Assembly: GCF_947487515.1 (NCBI RefSeq)
Contig: NZ_CANKWO010000003.1
Span: forward strand, 327,103 to 391,102
DNA length: 64,000 nucleotides
Origin: an uncultured Litoreibacter sp.
Lineage (GTDB): Bacteria > Pseudomonadota > Alphaproteobacteria > Rhodobacterales > Rhodobacteraceae
Direction: 5' to 3'
Below the pieces are notes generated by a model, which saw only the letters and a program-made list of their open reading frames with translations, was not told where the DNA came from and did no database searches. Positions 17,977 to 25,967 of this stretch are shown here, in pieces (the stretch's first letter is position 1; each line of letters starts with the position of its first letter). Made by a program: the position numbers and the translations under genes.

Positions 17977-18963
17977 ATGTTCATGAAATTTACACGGGTC
18001 AGCTTGCTTGCTGTCGCCACAACACTAACAGGTGCCACAGGCGCTTTTGCAGAGTTCAAGGCGGAAAGCCCGCAGTGCATCGCACCATCCAACCCTGGTG
18101 GCGGTTGGGACTTTATTTGCCGTACAACGGCGAAGTACCTGTTTGATCTGAAAGTCATCGAAGATTCGATGCAGGTCACAAACATGTCTGGCGGCGGCGG
18201 CGGTGTTGCTTTCGCGCATGTCACTAAAGAGCGCAACGAAGACAACAACCTGATCGTTGCTGCATCTATGAGCACCAGCGCACGTATTGCTCAAGGTATC
18301 TACGAAGGTGCTGAGCAGGACGACGTTCACTTCTTGGCGACATTCGGCGCTGAGTACGGTGCGATCGCTGTTCGCGCGGATTCACCTTACACATCCCTCA
18401 AGCAAATGATGGATGACATTGTAGCGGATCCTAAGTCTGTTGGCATCGCTGGCGGTTCTTCTGTTGGCAGCTTTGACCACATCAAGCCGATGCTGGTTGC
18501 ACGCGAAGCAGGTTTGGCCGATGTGACGCAAATGAAATACGTCTCATTTGACGGCGGCGGCGAAGCTATGACTGGCCTTCTGTCCGGTGCGGTTGAAGCG
18601 CTTTCGGGTGACTTCTCTGAAATGTTGGGCTTCTTGGAATCAGGTGACATTCGCATCCTGACCATCATGGCGCCTGAGCGTTTGAAGAACTTCCCTGACA
18701 TCTCCACAGCCAAAGAAGAAGGTTACGATGTTGTTGGTGCGAACTGGCGCGGTCTCTACATGCCAGCTGGTGCAACTGACGAAGCCAAAGAATTCTGGAA
18801 AGGCGCAATCATGACGCTGACACAGGACCCAGGTTTCCAAGCAGAGCTTGAAGCAGCAGCGATCGAGCCATTCAACAACTTCGGCGATGACATGCACAAG
18901 TTCGTAGCTGGCAGCATTGCAGATGTGACCAAGCTTTCCAAAGAAATTGGCATCATCAAGTAA
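17977..18963 (+). CDS. tctC: Tripartite tricarboxylate transporter, periplasmic binding protein
   Basis: Binding protein of a TTT-family, ion-driven carboxylate importer. 328 residues from the ATG at 17977, which follows TGGGAGGA; an earlier frame start at 17881 would bury the signal peptide. Sec signal peptide at 1-26 (ends T-G-A-F-A-E). Then the Bug/TctC fold: I-A-P-S-N-P-G-G-G-W-D-F, the ligand loop M-S-G-G-G-G-G-V-A-F and G-I-A-G-G-S-S-V-G-S-F-D-H. Its codons are those of a highly expressed gene. A perfect hairpin separates it from tctB. TTT proteins bind citrate, tartrate, aromatic acids and others; the ligand cannot be read here. Confidence 0.93.
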   Translation: MFMKFTRVSLLAVATTLTGATGAFAEFKAESPQCIAPSNPGGGWDFICRTTAKYLFDLKVIEDSMQVTNMSGGGGGVAFAHVTKERNEDNNLIVAASMSTSARIAQGIYEGAEQDDVHFLATFGAEYGAIAVRADSPYTSLKQMMDDIVADPKSVGIAGGSSVGSFDHIKPMLVAREAGLADVTQMKYVSFDGGGEAMTGLLSGAVEALSGDFSEMLGFLESGDIRILTIMAPERLKNFPDISTAKEEGYDVVGANWRGLYMPAGATDEAKEFWKGAIMTLTQDPGFQAELEAAAIEPFNNFGDDMHKFVAGSIADVTKLSKEIGIIK

Positions 18964-18974
18964 CTAAATAAAAA

Positions 18975-19002
18975 TGGCTGATCCATTCTGATGGATCAGC
19001 CA
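18975..19002 (+). promoter_or_regulatory. Perfect 12-bp hairpin between tctC and tctB
   Basis: TGGCTGATCCAT pairs fully with ATGGATCAGCCA around a TCTG loop, 12 bp after the tctC stop. No T-tract follows. It probably protects the tctC mRNA 3' end, so that the binding protein is made in excess over the permease. Confidence 0.65.
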
Positions 19003-19028
19003 GCATCTTACATTCCTGGGAGATTAAG

Positions 19029-19460
19029 ATGAGTGACCGTATCTTTGGTGGTTTTGGGCTGGCCCTTGCCATTTTCTACATTTGGGCCGCCTCGATAATT
19101 AAAGACAGCTTTATGGTTGATGTAGTGGGCCCTCGGGCCTTTCCTTACATCGTCGGGACCGTATTGGCTCTCACCTCCATCTACTTCATTGCGCGGCCGG
19201 ACGAAGAACCGAAATGGCCAATCTTGCGTGATATGGCAGAAATTCTATTCGCTACGGCGGTCATGGTTCTTTACGCGTTGCTTTTGTCTGATGTCGGCTT
19301 CGTCATCTCGACAACATTCGCAACAGCATACCTGACATGGCGCCTTGGTACTCAACCCCTATGGTCACTGCTTGTAGGCCTACTGACCGCTGTCGGTATC
19401 TACGTTGTTTTCCATCTTATCCTCGGCCTCGCGTTGGCTGAAGGCCCACTTGGATTCTGA
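19029..19460 (+). CDS. tctB: Tripartite tricarboxylate transporter, small membrane subunit
   Basis: 143 residues with four predicted transmembrane helices (about 5-23, 33-50, 73-95 and 108-138), the usual layout of TctB. The helices include P-R-A-F-P-Y-I-V-G-T-V-L-A, typical of the family's P-R-x-F-P motif. GGGAGATTAAG precedes the ATG. It lies 11 bp before tctA, with which it forms the membrane complex. Confidence 0.92.
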   Translation: MSDRIFGGFGLALAIFYIWAASIIKDSFMVDVVGPRAFPYIVGTVLALTSIYFIARPDEEPKWPILRDMAEILFATAVMVLYALLLSDVGFVISTTFATAYLTWRLGTQPLWSLLVGLLTAVGIYVVFHLILGLALAEGPLGF

Positions 19461-19471
19461 GGTAACTAAAC

Positions 19472-21016
19472 ATGGATACTCTCTCGCTACTTTTTGATGG
19501 CTTTGCCATCGCGCTGACACCGCAGAACCTCTTTCTGTCTGTCGTTGGCTGTTTCTTGGGAACGCTTATGGGGGCTTTGCCTGGTCTTGGACCGGCAAAC
19601 GGTGTCGCCATCTTGATTCCTATCGCATTTTCGCTCGGGCTTGGCCCGATCCCATCGCTCATTTTGCTCACCAGTGTTTACTACGGTGCGATGTATGGGG
19701 GGCGGATCAGTTCGATCTTGCTGAATATTCCCGGTGATGAACCGGCGATGATGACCTGTATCGACGGCTACCCCATGGCCCTGAAAGGGCAGGCGGGGGA
19801 GGCCTTATCTCTCGGCGGCGTCGCATCGTTTGTCGGTGCCTTCGTTGCAACCATCGGTCTGGTAATCCTTGCGCCGCAGTTGGTGAAAATTGCGCTGCTG
19901 TTCGGTCCTGCAGAATACTTCGTCCTGTTTACAGTTGCATTCGCAACCCTTGGCGGCGTGTCTTCAACCAATCAGGCCAAATCAGCCTTCGCTGCTGCTT
20001 TGGGTCTGGGGATTGCGATGATCGGCAGTGACTCACAAACAGGGTCGCAGCGGTTCACCTTCGATCACATCCACCTTTATGACGGGATTGACTTCCTGAT
20101 CGCCATCGTTGGCCTGTTTGCCCTGAGTGAAGTTCTGATCTTTCTGGAGCATCACAAAGGCGGCGCAGCCGGAACAACTGGATCCGCCAAAGTTGGGCGC
20201 ATTCTTCCTGATTTCAAAATGATCAAGAGCTGCATTCCCTCCATGGCGCGGGGCACAGGGCTTGGGTTCTTCTCAGGCGTTCTTCCCGGTGCGGGTGCTT
20301 CGTTGGGATCGTTCCTTGCGTATTCTCTTGAAAAGCAAACAGTCGACCGTGATGGGAAGACCTTTGGTAAAGGTGACCCACGTGGTGTTGCAGCCCCTGA
20401 GGCTGGTAACAATGCGGCAGCCGGTGGCGCGCTTGTGCCAATGTTGTCGCTTGGTGTGCCAGGCTCGGGAACGACGGCTGTTATGTTGGCGGTGCTTTTG
20501 CAACTCAACATCACCCCAGGACCTCTTCTGTTCACTAAGAACCCAGATGTGGTTTGGGGGCTGATTGCAGCGCTCTTCATTGCGAACTTCATCTTGCTTT
20601 TGATGAACGTACCGCTGGTTGGCCTGTTTACGCGGGTTCTGCTGATCCCCACACGCATCTTGATGCCTGTCGTCGCAATGATTTCCTTCGTGGGCATCTA
20701 TTCGATCACCGGTTCAACTTTTGATGTGCTGCTGATGGTCGGGTTCGGATTTGCGGGTTGGCTCTTGCGGAAACTTGAGGTGCCTTTGGTGCCGGTGATC
20801 CTTGGTATTCTTCTGGGCAACCAGATGGAGGTCAACTTGCGCCGTGCCATGACGATTTCTGACGGGGACTGGTTGGTCCTAGTGGGAAGCCCGCTTGCCA
20901 TCATCCTTTGGTTGATCGCGATCACAGGGTTCATGCTGCCGATGTTCATCGGTCGCCGCATGAAATCCCGTATCGAGGACGAACGCAAAACAAGCGAAAC
21001 ACCACTGGGCGACTAA
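19472..21016 (+). CDS. tctA: Tripartite tricarboxylate transporter, large permease subunit
   Basis: 514 residues, about 12 transmembrane helices. The N-terminal signature G-T-L-M-G-A-L-P-G-L-G-P-A-N-G-V-A-I is the conserved first half of the family's duplicated motif. The second copy is G-V-L-P-G-A-G-A-S-L-G-S-F near residue 270. E-A-G-N-N-A-A-A-G-G-A-L-V-P and L-G-V-P-G-S-G-T-T-A-V are also canonical. It ends 57 bp before a dehydrogenase gene whose ribosome site follows, so the transporter and enzymes are probably one operon. Confidence 0.95.
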   Translation: MDTLSLLFDGFAIALTPQNLFLSVVGCFLGTLMGALPGLGPANGVAILIPIAFSLGLGPIPSLILLTSVYYGAMYGGRISSILLNIPGDEPAMMTCIDGYPMALKGQAGEALSLGGVASFVGAFVATIGLVILAPQLVKIALLFGPAEYFVLFTVAFATLGGVSSTNQAKSAFAAALGLGIAMIGSDSQTGSQRFTFDHIHLYDGIDFLIAIVGLFALSEVLIFLEHHKGGAAGTTGSAKVGRILPDFKMIKSCIPSMARGTGLGFFSGVLPGAGASLGSFLAYSLEKQTVDRDGKTFGKGDPRGVAAPEAGNNAAAGGALVPMLSLGVPGSGTTAVMLAVLLQLNITPGPLLFTKNPDVVWGLIAALFIANFILLLMNVPLVGLFTRVLLIPTRILMPVVAMISFVGIYSITGSTFDVLLMVGFGFAGWLLRKLEVPLVPVILGILLGNQMEVNLRRAMTISDGDWLVLVGSPLAIILWLIAITGFMLPMFIGRRMKSRIEDERKTSETPLGD

Positions 21017-21073
21017 GCCCGACCTTCAAAACATTAATTTAACTTGGCTTCGGCCAATATAGGAGACAACAAA

Positions 21074-22159
21074 ATGCGTATCATGACCTTACCCTGCGAT
21101 GGAATCGGGCCTGAAATCATGGCCGCGACGCTTGAAGTGGTTGAGGCAGCAAACAAGCGGTTTGATCTTGGGTTGACCTTCCATGAAGAAGAGTCCGGCT
21201 TCACCAGCCTCAAGAAACACGGCATTACGCTGCGTGATGAAGTGCTGGAGCGCGGCCGCAACGACTTTGATGGCGTGATCCTTGGGACACAATCCCACAT
21301 GGATTACCCGCCAGTCGTGGAAGGTGGCCGCAACGTCAGCGCCGGGTTCCGCATCGGATTGGACCTCTACGCCAATGTCCGCCCTGCACGTAGCCGCAGC
21401 TTCCTGCCAAACAAGGCAGAGGGCATGGATCTGGTCATCATGCGTGAGGCGACGGAAGGGTTCTACCCTGACCGCAACATGTACAAAGGTGTCGGTGAAA
21501 TGATGCCGGACCCAGACATGGCGCTGTCCGTGCGCAAAATCACCCGTCACGGCTCCATGCGGATTTGCCGCGAGGCCTTCAAGCTGGCCATGCAGCGTGA
21601 AAAGAAAGTGGCTGCCATCCACAAGGCCAACTCTTTCTTGATGACTGACGGTCTGTTCCTCGAGTGCTTCCGTGAAGTTGCTAAGGACTACCCAGAGGTC
21701 GAAACCGAAGAGCTGATCGTTGACGCCTTCGCCGCTCTGTTGGTGCGCAAGCCACAAGAGTATGACGTTGTCGTCGCGACAAACTTCTATGGTGACATTC
21801 TGTCTGATCTGGCATCGGAACTGTCCGGCTCTCTGGGCTTGGCTGGCTCGATCAACGCGAATGCTGAAACAGGGTTGTGTTGTGCTCAGGCGCAGCACGG
21901 TTCTGCTCCTGACATTGCTGGTAAGAACGTTGCGAACCCAACCTCGTTGATCCTGTCGGCCTCCATGATGCTGATCTGGCTTGGCGAACAGCGCGGCATT
22001 CAGAAGCTTATGGATGCGGGACAGGCTATTGCTGATGCGGTTGATGCGGTGATCGATGATCCGGCAAAACGCACACGCGACATTGGCGGCACAGTCAACA
22101 CAGACGCATTTGGTAGCTTCGTCGCAGAAGCTGTTTCCAAAGAGTCTGTGGCAGCCTAA
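21074..22159 (+). CDS. Isocitrate/isopropylmalate/tartrate-type beta-hydroxyacid oxidative decarboxylase
   Basis: 361 residues from the ATG at 21074 (TAGGAGA lies 7 bp upstream). NAD(P)- and metal-dependent family that oxidises a 2-hydroxy acid and often decarboxylates it. The active-site set is present: substrate arginines in N-V-R-P-A-R-S (~101-107), Tyr131 in E-G-F-Y-P-D-R-N, Lys184 in H-K-A-N-S, and metal aspartates near 217, 241 and 245 (N-F-Y-G-D-I-L-S-D-L). It differs from LeuB in the specificity loop before the arginines. Context with tctCBA, an OtnK kinase and an aconitase suggests a substituted malate, tartrate or isocitrate analogue as substrate. Confidence 0.85.
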   Translation: MRIMTLPCDGIGPEIMAATLEVVEAANKRFDLGLTFHEEESGFTSLKKHGITLRDEVLERGRNDFDGVILGTQSHMDYPPVVEGGRNVSAGFRIGLDLYANVRPARSRSFLPNKAEGMDLVIMREATEGFYPDRNMYKGVGEMMPDPDMALSVRKITRHGSMRICREAFKLAMQREKKVAAIHKANSFLMTDGLFLECFREVAKDYPEVETEELIVDAFAALLVRKPQEYDVVVATNFYGDILSDLASELSGSLGLAGSINANAETGLCCAQAQHGSAPDIAGKNVANPTSLILSASMMLIWLGEQRGIQKLMDAGQAIADAVDAVIDDPAKRTRDIGGTVNTDAFGSFVAEAVSKESVAA

Positions 22160-22170
22160 GGCCGCATCTT

Positions 22171-22228
22171 ACAGGCAAAAGTGCCTGTGAACACTATCGG
22201 CGCCACCTGAAATGGCTCAGGTGGCGCC
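22171..22228 (+). promoter_or_regulatory. Two consecutive intercistronic hairpins
   Basis: ACAGGCA/TGCCTGT (22171-22188, loop AAAG) is followed by a perfect 12-bp stem GGCGCCACCTGA/TCAGGTGGCGCC (22199-22228, loop AATGGC). They fill the gap between the dehydrogenase and the next gene. The second hairpin is followed by GTGTCCTTTCC. Either partial termination or mRNA processing is likely. Confidence 0.6.
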
Positions 22229-22252
22229 GTGTCCTTTCCTTCGGATACCAGC

Positions 22253-22915
22253 ATGAAAACGCATCCCAGAATTGCCCTGATCCACGCAACACGAGTGGCG
22301 ATTGATCCTATTGAAGCAGCTGCCAAGGCACTTTGGCCCGAGGCTGAAACAATCACGATCCTCGAAGAAGGTCTTTCTACGGATCGGGCCAAATCGGAAA
22401 AACTCTCCGATGATATGTCCCGCCGGATTATCGATCTTTCGCACTATGCGGCGGACGTGAAATCGGATGGTATCCTCTATACATGTTCAGCATTTGGCGC
22501 GGCGATCGAGCAGGCCAATGACGAACTAAGCATTCCGGTCATGAAGCCCAATGAGGCCATGTTTGATGCCGCCTTTGACCATGGCGACCGCATTGCCATG
22601 ATCTACACATTCCAACCCGCCGCTCAGGGAATGGAAGAAGAATTCAGCGAGGCCGCGAAAAGCAAAGGTAGCGGCGCGCAAATCACATCCTACTTCTGCG
22701 AAGGAGCCTTGGAGGCAAAACGGGCGGGCGATGACGCGACGCATGACCGCCTGATAGCACAAACCGCCGCAACCATTCGCGATGCGGATGCGATCATGCT
22801 GGCGCAGTTTTCCATGGCCGGCGCGGCAGAAGCCGTGCGCAACGAAGTCGACATCCCCGTCCTCACAAGCCCCGAAGCAGCCATTGCTGAAATTCGGCGG
22901 CGTGTAGAAACTTAA
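22253..22915 (+). CDS. Aspartate/glutamate racemase-fold protein with only the first catalytic cysteine
   Basis: 220 residues from the ATG at 22253; a GTG at 22229 is also in frame, and neither has a strong ribosome site. The fold is that of Asp/Glu/hydantoin racemases and maleate isomerase. The first catalytic cysteine is C78 in Y-T-C-S-A-F-G. Where the second cysteine is expected (~185) the sequence is L-A-Q-F-S-M-A, so two-base racemisation is unlikely. One-cysteine relatives include decarboxylases and isomerases such as arylmalonate decarboxylase, although that enzyme keeps the other cysteine. It lies between the dehydrogenase and otnK and probably acts on a pathway acid. Confidence 0.75.
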   Translation: MKTHPRIALIHATRVAIDPIEAAAKALWPEAETITILEEGLSTDRAKSEKLSDDMSRRIIDLSHYAADVKSDGILYTCSAFGAAIEQANDELSIPVMKPNEAMFDAAFDHGDRIAMIYTFQPAAQGMEEEFSEAAKSKGSGAQITSYFCEGALEAKRAGDDATHDRLIAQTAATIRDADAIMLAQFSMAGAAEAVRNEVDIPVLTSPEAAIAEIRRRVET

Positions 22916-22932
22916 TCGAAAGACCAAATCCC

Positions 22933-24210
22933 ATGTTTATAGGTGTGATTGCAGATGATTTTACCGGCGCCAGTGATATCGCCAATACATTGGCGAAAGG
23001 TGTAGCGCCTGAAGGCGGTCTGCGGACCGCGCAATTCTCTGGCGTTCCGGTTGGACCTGCTCCGAAGGACATCGAAGCCGGTGTAATCTCGCTTAAAAGC
23101 CGCACAGCCCCCGTTGCCGAGGCCGTGGAAGACAGCCTGCGCGCGCTGCGCTGGCTGATCGATCAAGGATGCGAGCAGTTCATTTTCAAATATTGCTCTA
23201 CTTTTGATTCCACTCGCGAAGGCAACATTGGTCCCGTCGCCGAGGCCCTCGCGAAGGAGCTTGACGCCTCTGGCGTGATCTTCTGCCCAGCCTTTCCGAC
23301 GACCGGCCGCACAATCTATCAGGGCCATCTGTTTGTTCACGACAAGCTGCTGAACGAATCCGGCCTTGAAAACCATCCGCTGACCCCGATGACCGACGCC
23401 AACCTTCAGCGCTGGTTAGGTCACCAAACCAAACTGCCGGTAGGCCTGATCCCGACAAGCACCGTGACGCAAGGGGCAGATGCGATCAGAACCGCGATGA
23501 AAACCGCGGATGAGCCATTCCTCATTGCGGATGCGGTCTCGGACGAAGACCTATTGGTTTGGGGCGAAGTTCTCAAAGGGGCCAAGCTGATCACTGGCGG
23601 CTCCGGCATTGCGCTTGGACTGCCGCGCAACTTCATCAAATCCCAATCGACGGCACGCGATGTCAGCGCCTATGACGGCGTATCCGGCCCAGAGGCGATT
23701 TTGGCGGGCTCTTGCTCCGGTGCGACCCGTGGGCAAATTGACTTCCACGCCCAATCCAACCCCGTGTTTGCCATCGATGTGGCGGGTGTCATGTCCGGTG
23801 ACGTGACCACCGAAACTTTGCTGGAATTCTACAAGGGCCACGTCGGGGAAGCACCGCTGGCGTATTCCTCCGGCAACCCCGAAGAGGTACAGGCCATTCA
23901 AACTCGATTTGGGCGGGAAGCTGTTGCCTCCAAGCTTGACCTGTTGTTCGCCGACACGGCACGCGCGTTGATCGAACTTGGCTATCGCCGGATCGTGGTG
24001 GCGGGTGGCGAGACGTCAGGCGCCGTATCGCAGGCCGTTGTGACTGCGGTGGGGGTACCAGCTATGACCATCGGGCCAGAGATTGACCCAGGCGTGCCGG
24101 TTCTAACCCTCGGGGAGACCAACCCGATTGCCCTTGCGTTGAAATCTGGCAACTTCGGTGCGACCGACTTTTTCACCAAGGCCCTTCGCGTAATGAAGGC
24201 GGGTGCTTAA
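22933..24210 (+). CDS. otnK: Four-carbon acid sugar kinase, 3-oxo-tetronate 4-kinase type (DUF1537)
   Basis: 425 residues. The N-terminal domain begins F-I-G-V-I-A-D-D-F-T-G-A-S-D-I-A, the substrate-binding signature of the family, followed by L-K-S-R and K-Y-C-S-T-F-D-S-T. The C-terminal ATP domain has V-A-G-G-E-T-S-G-A-V near residue 355. The pattern F-D-S-T-x-E-G-N-I-G-P is that of OtnK rather than of D-threonate kinase DtnK. OtnK phosphorylates 3-oxo-tetronate made by a dehydrogenase. Its usual partners OtnC (aldolase), OtnI (isomerase) and LtnD are absent here, and no pdxA2 is present. Confidence 0.88.
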   Translation: MFIGVIADDFTGASDIANTLAKGVAPEGGLRTAQFSGVPVGPAPKDIEAGVISLKSRTAPVAEAVEDSLRALRWLIDQGCEQFIFKYCSTFDSTREGNIGPVAEALAKELDASGVIFCPAFPTTGRTIYQGHLFVHDKLLNESGLENHPLTPMTDANLQRWLGHQTKLPVGLIPTSTVTQGADAIRTAMKTADEPFLIADAVSDEDLLVWGEVLKGAKLITGGSGIALGLPRNFIKSQSTARDVSAYDGVSGPEAILAGSCSGATRGQIDFHAQSNPVFAIDVAGVMSGDVTTETLLEFYKGHVGEAPLAYSSGNPEEVQAIQTRFGREAVASKLDLLFADTARALIELGYRRIVVAGGETSGAVSQAVVTAVGVPAMTIGPEIDPGVPVLTLGETNPIALALKSGNFGATDFFTKALRVMKAGA

Positions 24211-24438
24211 TCTACAAGGCGCTAGCCCTGCTTCAGCAGATGGCGAGCGCTTTGATGTTTGATCGGGGTTTGCCGCTGAGTGACGCAAGACAAATATCAG
24301 CGCGCCTGCCGGACGGCATTGCGAAGACAGGCCACCGAGGTGCTGAAGGAAACCGCGACGCTTCAGGCGCGCAAACGGTTTTGAGACCTTTGGTAAGGTC
24401 AATGAAGAGAAACAACATTTGGTAGGAAGTAGGCCATC

Positions 24439-24912
24439 ATGAAAACCGCTGATCTCATCGACACGAATGCAGCAGACCTAACCCTTGTGCATTTGCCGTT
24501 TCGGCGCTTTGGCGCAAAGGCGCATTTCGCGGGAAAGGTGCAAACGGTCAAATGCTTTGAAGATAACACCGAACTTCGCGCCCAGCTTGAAACACCAGGA
24601 GAAGGTCGCGTGCTGGTCGTCGACGGTGGCGGGTCAACCCGTATTGCCATTTTGGGCGATATGATTGCCGAGCTGGCGATCAAAAACGGCTGGGCCGGAT
24701 TGGTTCTGAACGCCGCCATCCGTGACAGCGCAGAAATTGATCAGATGGATATTCAGGTCTTTGCCCTTGGAACCAGCCCCGTCAAAAGCGCCAAGCGTGG
24801 CTGGGGCGTCGTAGGTGAACCCATTGGTTTTGGCGGTGTCCAGTTTGAGGCTGGAGACTGGATTTACGGCGATGCGGATGGTGTTTTGCACAGCAAGAAG
24901 AAACTGGTCTGA
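24439..24912 (+). CDS. RraA-fold protein, probable aldolase/decarboxylase
   Basis: 157 residues, overall most like RraA (the E. coli RNase E regulator): T-V-K-C-F-E-D-N and V-L-V-V-D-G-G-G-S-T-R are shared. Unlike E. coli RraA it keeps G-D at 73-74 and R95-D96 (A-A-I-R-D-S), the positions that bind substrate and metal in HMG/CHA aldolases of this fold. A lyase or oxaloacetate-type decarboxylase role fits the catabolic context better than RNase control. AGGAAG precedes the ATG. I see no gene in the 228-bp gap before it. Confidence 0.75.
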   Translation: MKTADLIDTNAADLTLVHLPFRRFGAKAHFAGKVQTVKCFEDNTELRAQLETPGEGRVLVVDGGGSTRIAILGDMIAELAIKNGWAGLVLNAAIRDSAEIDQMDIQVFALGTSPVKSAKRGWGVVGEPIGFGGVQFEAGDWIYGDADGVLHSKKKLV

Positions 24913-25967
24913 TTTTCACCTCACCCTCATATCCCGCTGCGCTGGCGGCGCTTGTTGGCGCCGCAGTCGGCGGGTGGCTCGTCTCGTTAACGGGTATTCC
25001 GTTGGGGTGGATGATTGGGTCAATGCTGGTGACGGCGGCGGCCTCACTGGGGGGGGCGTCCGTTAAACAACCCGGCTTTGTGATGGATGTTGTGCGCGCA
25101 TCCATCGGCCTTATGCTCGGAGCGGCTTTCACCCACGAGCTTCTGGCTTCTTTTGCCGCGTGGTGGGTGTCTTTGGCCTTCTTGTTTGTGGCGCTCTCTT
25201 TGATGTTTGTCGCGGCCTTCTTTGCGTTACGGCGGATCGCGGGGTTTGACAAAGCCACAGCGGCGCTTTGTGCCATGCCAGGTGGCATTGCAGAAATGGT
25301 TCTATTGTCCGAGCAGCAAGGGGCCGATCAGGCGCGGGTCGCGATAGTGCATGCGTTGCGCATCGCCATGGCGATCTTGCTGATACCGATACTGGTAAGC
25401 CAAATCACCACGATCGAGCCTGTGGCGGCTGCCTCAACCTCTGGCCTGACATCTTTGGCTGCGTTGGATTGGCTCTGGATTGTCGTTTGCATCGCGGCGG
25501 GGCTGTTGGCGCGGGGGCGTGTGCGAATGCCCGCCCCAATCGTGGTTGTCCCGATGATCATCAGCGCCGCGGTTCATCTGCTTGGCTGGACAATGTTTGA
25601 AGTCCCCGCGTCGATCACGGCGCTTGTACAGGTCTTCATCGGGATCAATGTCGGTGGCCGGTTTGCCGGTGTTCCAATGAAAGCACTCATGGGCGCCCTC
25701 GGCGCCGCTGCCATGGTTGTGGCTTTGCAAATTGGGGTGGCTTTCGGGGGGGCTTTGCTTGTCGCCAAAAGCAGCGGGGCGGATCCCGTGGCGCTTGTGT
25801 TGGCCTTCGCACCTGGCGGTTTGGCTGAAATGTCGATCATCGCGCTTAGCGTGGGCCGTGATGTTGCATTTGTGGGGCTGCACCATGTGTTTCGCGTTCT
25901 CATTGCGCTGAGCTTGGCGCCCTTGTTGCTGTCGTGGCTTCTTAAACCCTCGGGACCTTCAAAATGA
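24909..25967 (+). CDS. AbrB-family (PF05145-type) membrane protein
   Basis: Integral membrane protein with two copies of the AbrB duplication, each ending in a conserved segment: A-M-P-G-G-I-A-E-M and F-A-P-G-G-L-A-E-M. About ten helices. The first helix (A-A-L-V-G-A-A-V-G-G-W-L-V-S-L-T-G-I-P) lies upstream of the first conventional start (TTG 25002). The only start-like codon before it is CTG at 24909, overlapping the rraA stop as CTGA. From there the protein has 352 residues; from 25002 it has 321. The family is often misnamed ammonia monooxygenase or regulator. Carboxylate export or import is possible but unproven. Overlaps the next gene by ATGA. Confidence 0.78.
   Translation: MIFTSPSYPAALAALVGAAVGGWLVSLTGIPLGWMIGSMLVTAAASLGGASVKQPGFVMDVVRASIGLMLGAAFTHELLASFAAWWVSLAFLFVALSLMFVAAFFALRRIAGFDKATAALCAMPGGIAEMVLLSEQQGADQARVAIVHALRIAMAILLIPILVSQITTIEPVAAASTSGLTSLAALDWLWIVVCIAAGLLARGRVRMPAPIVVVPMIISAAVHLLGWTMFEVPASITALVQVFIGINVGGRFAGVPMKALMGALGAAAMVVALQIGVAFGGALLVAKSSGADPVALVLAFAPGGLAEMSIIALSVGRDVAFVGLHHVFRVLIALSLAPLLLSWLLKPSGPSK

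Noticed and set aside
24211-24438. Small frames in the gap between otnK and rraA
   Set aside because: No ribosome site, no motif and no recognisable similarity.
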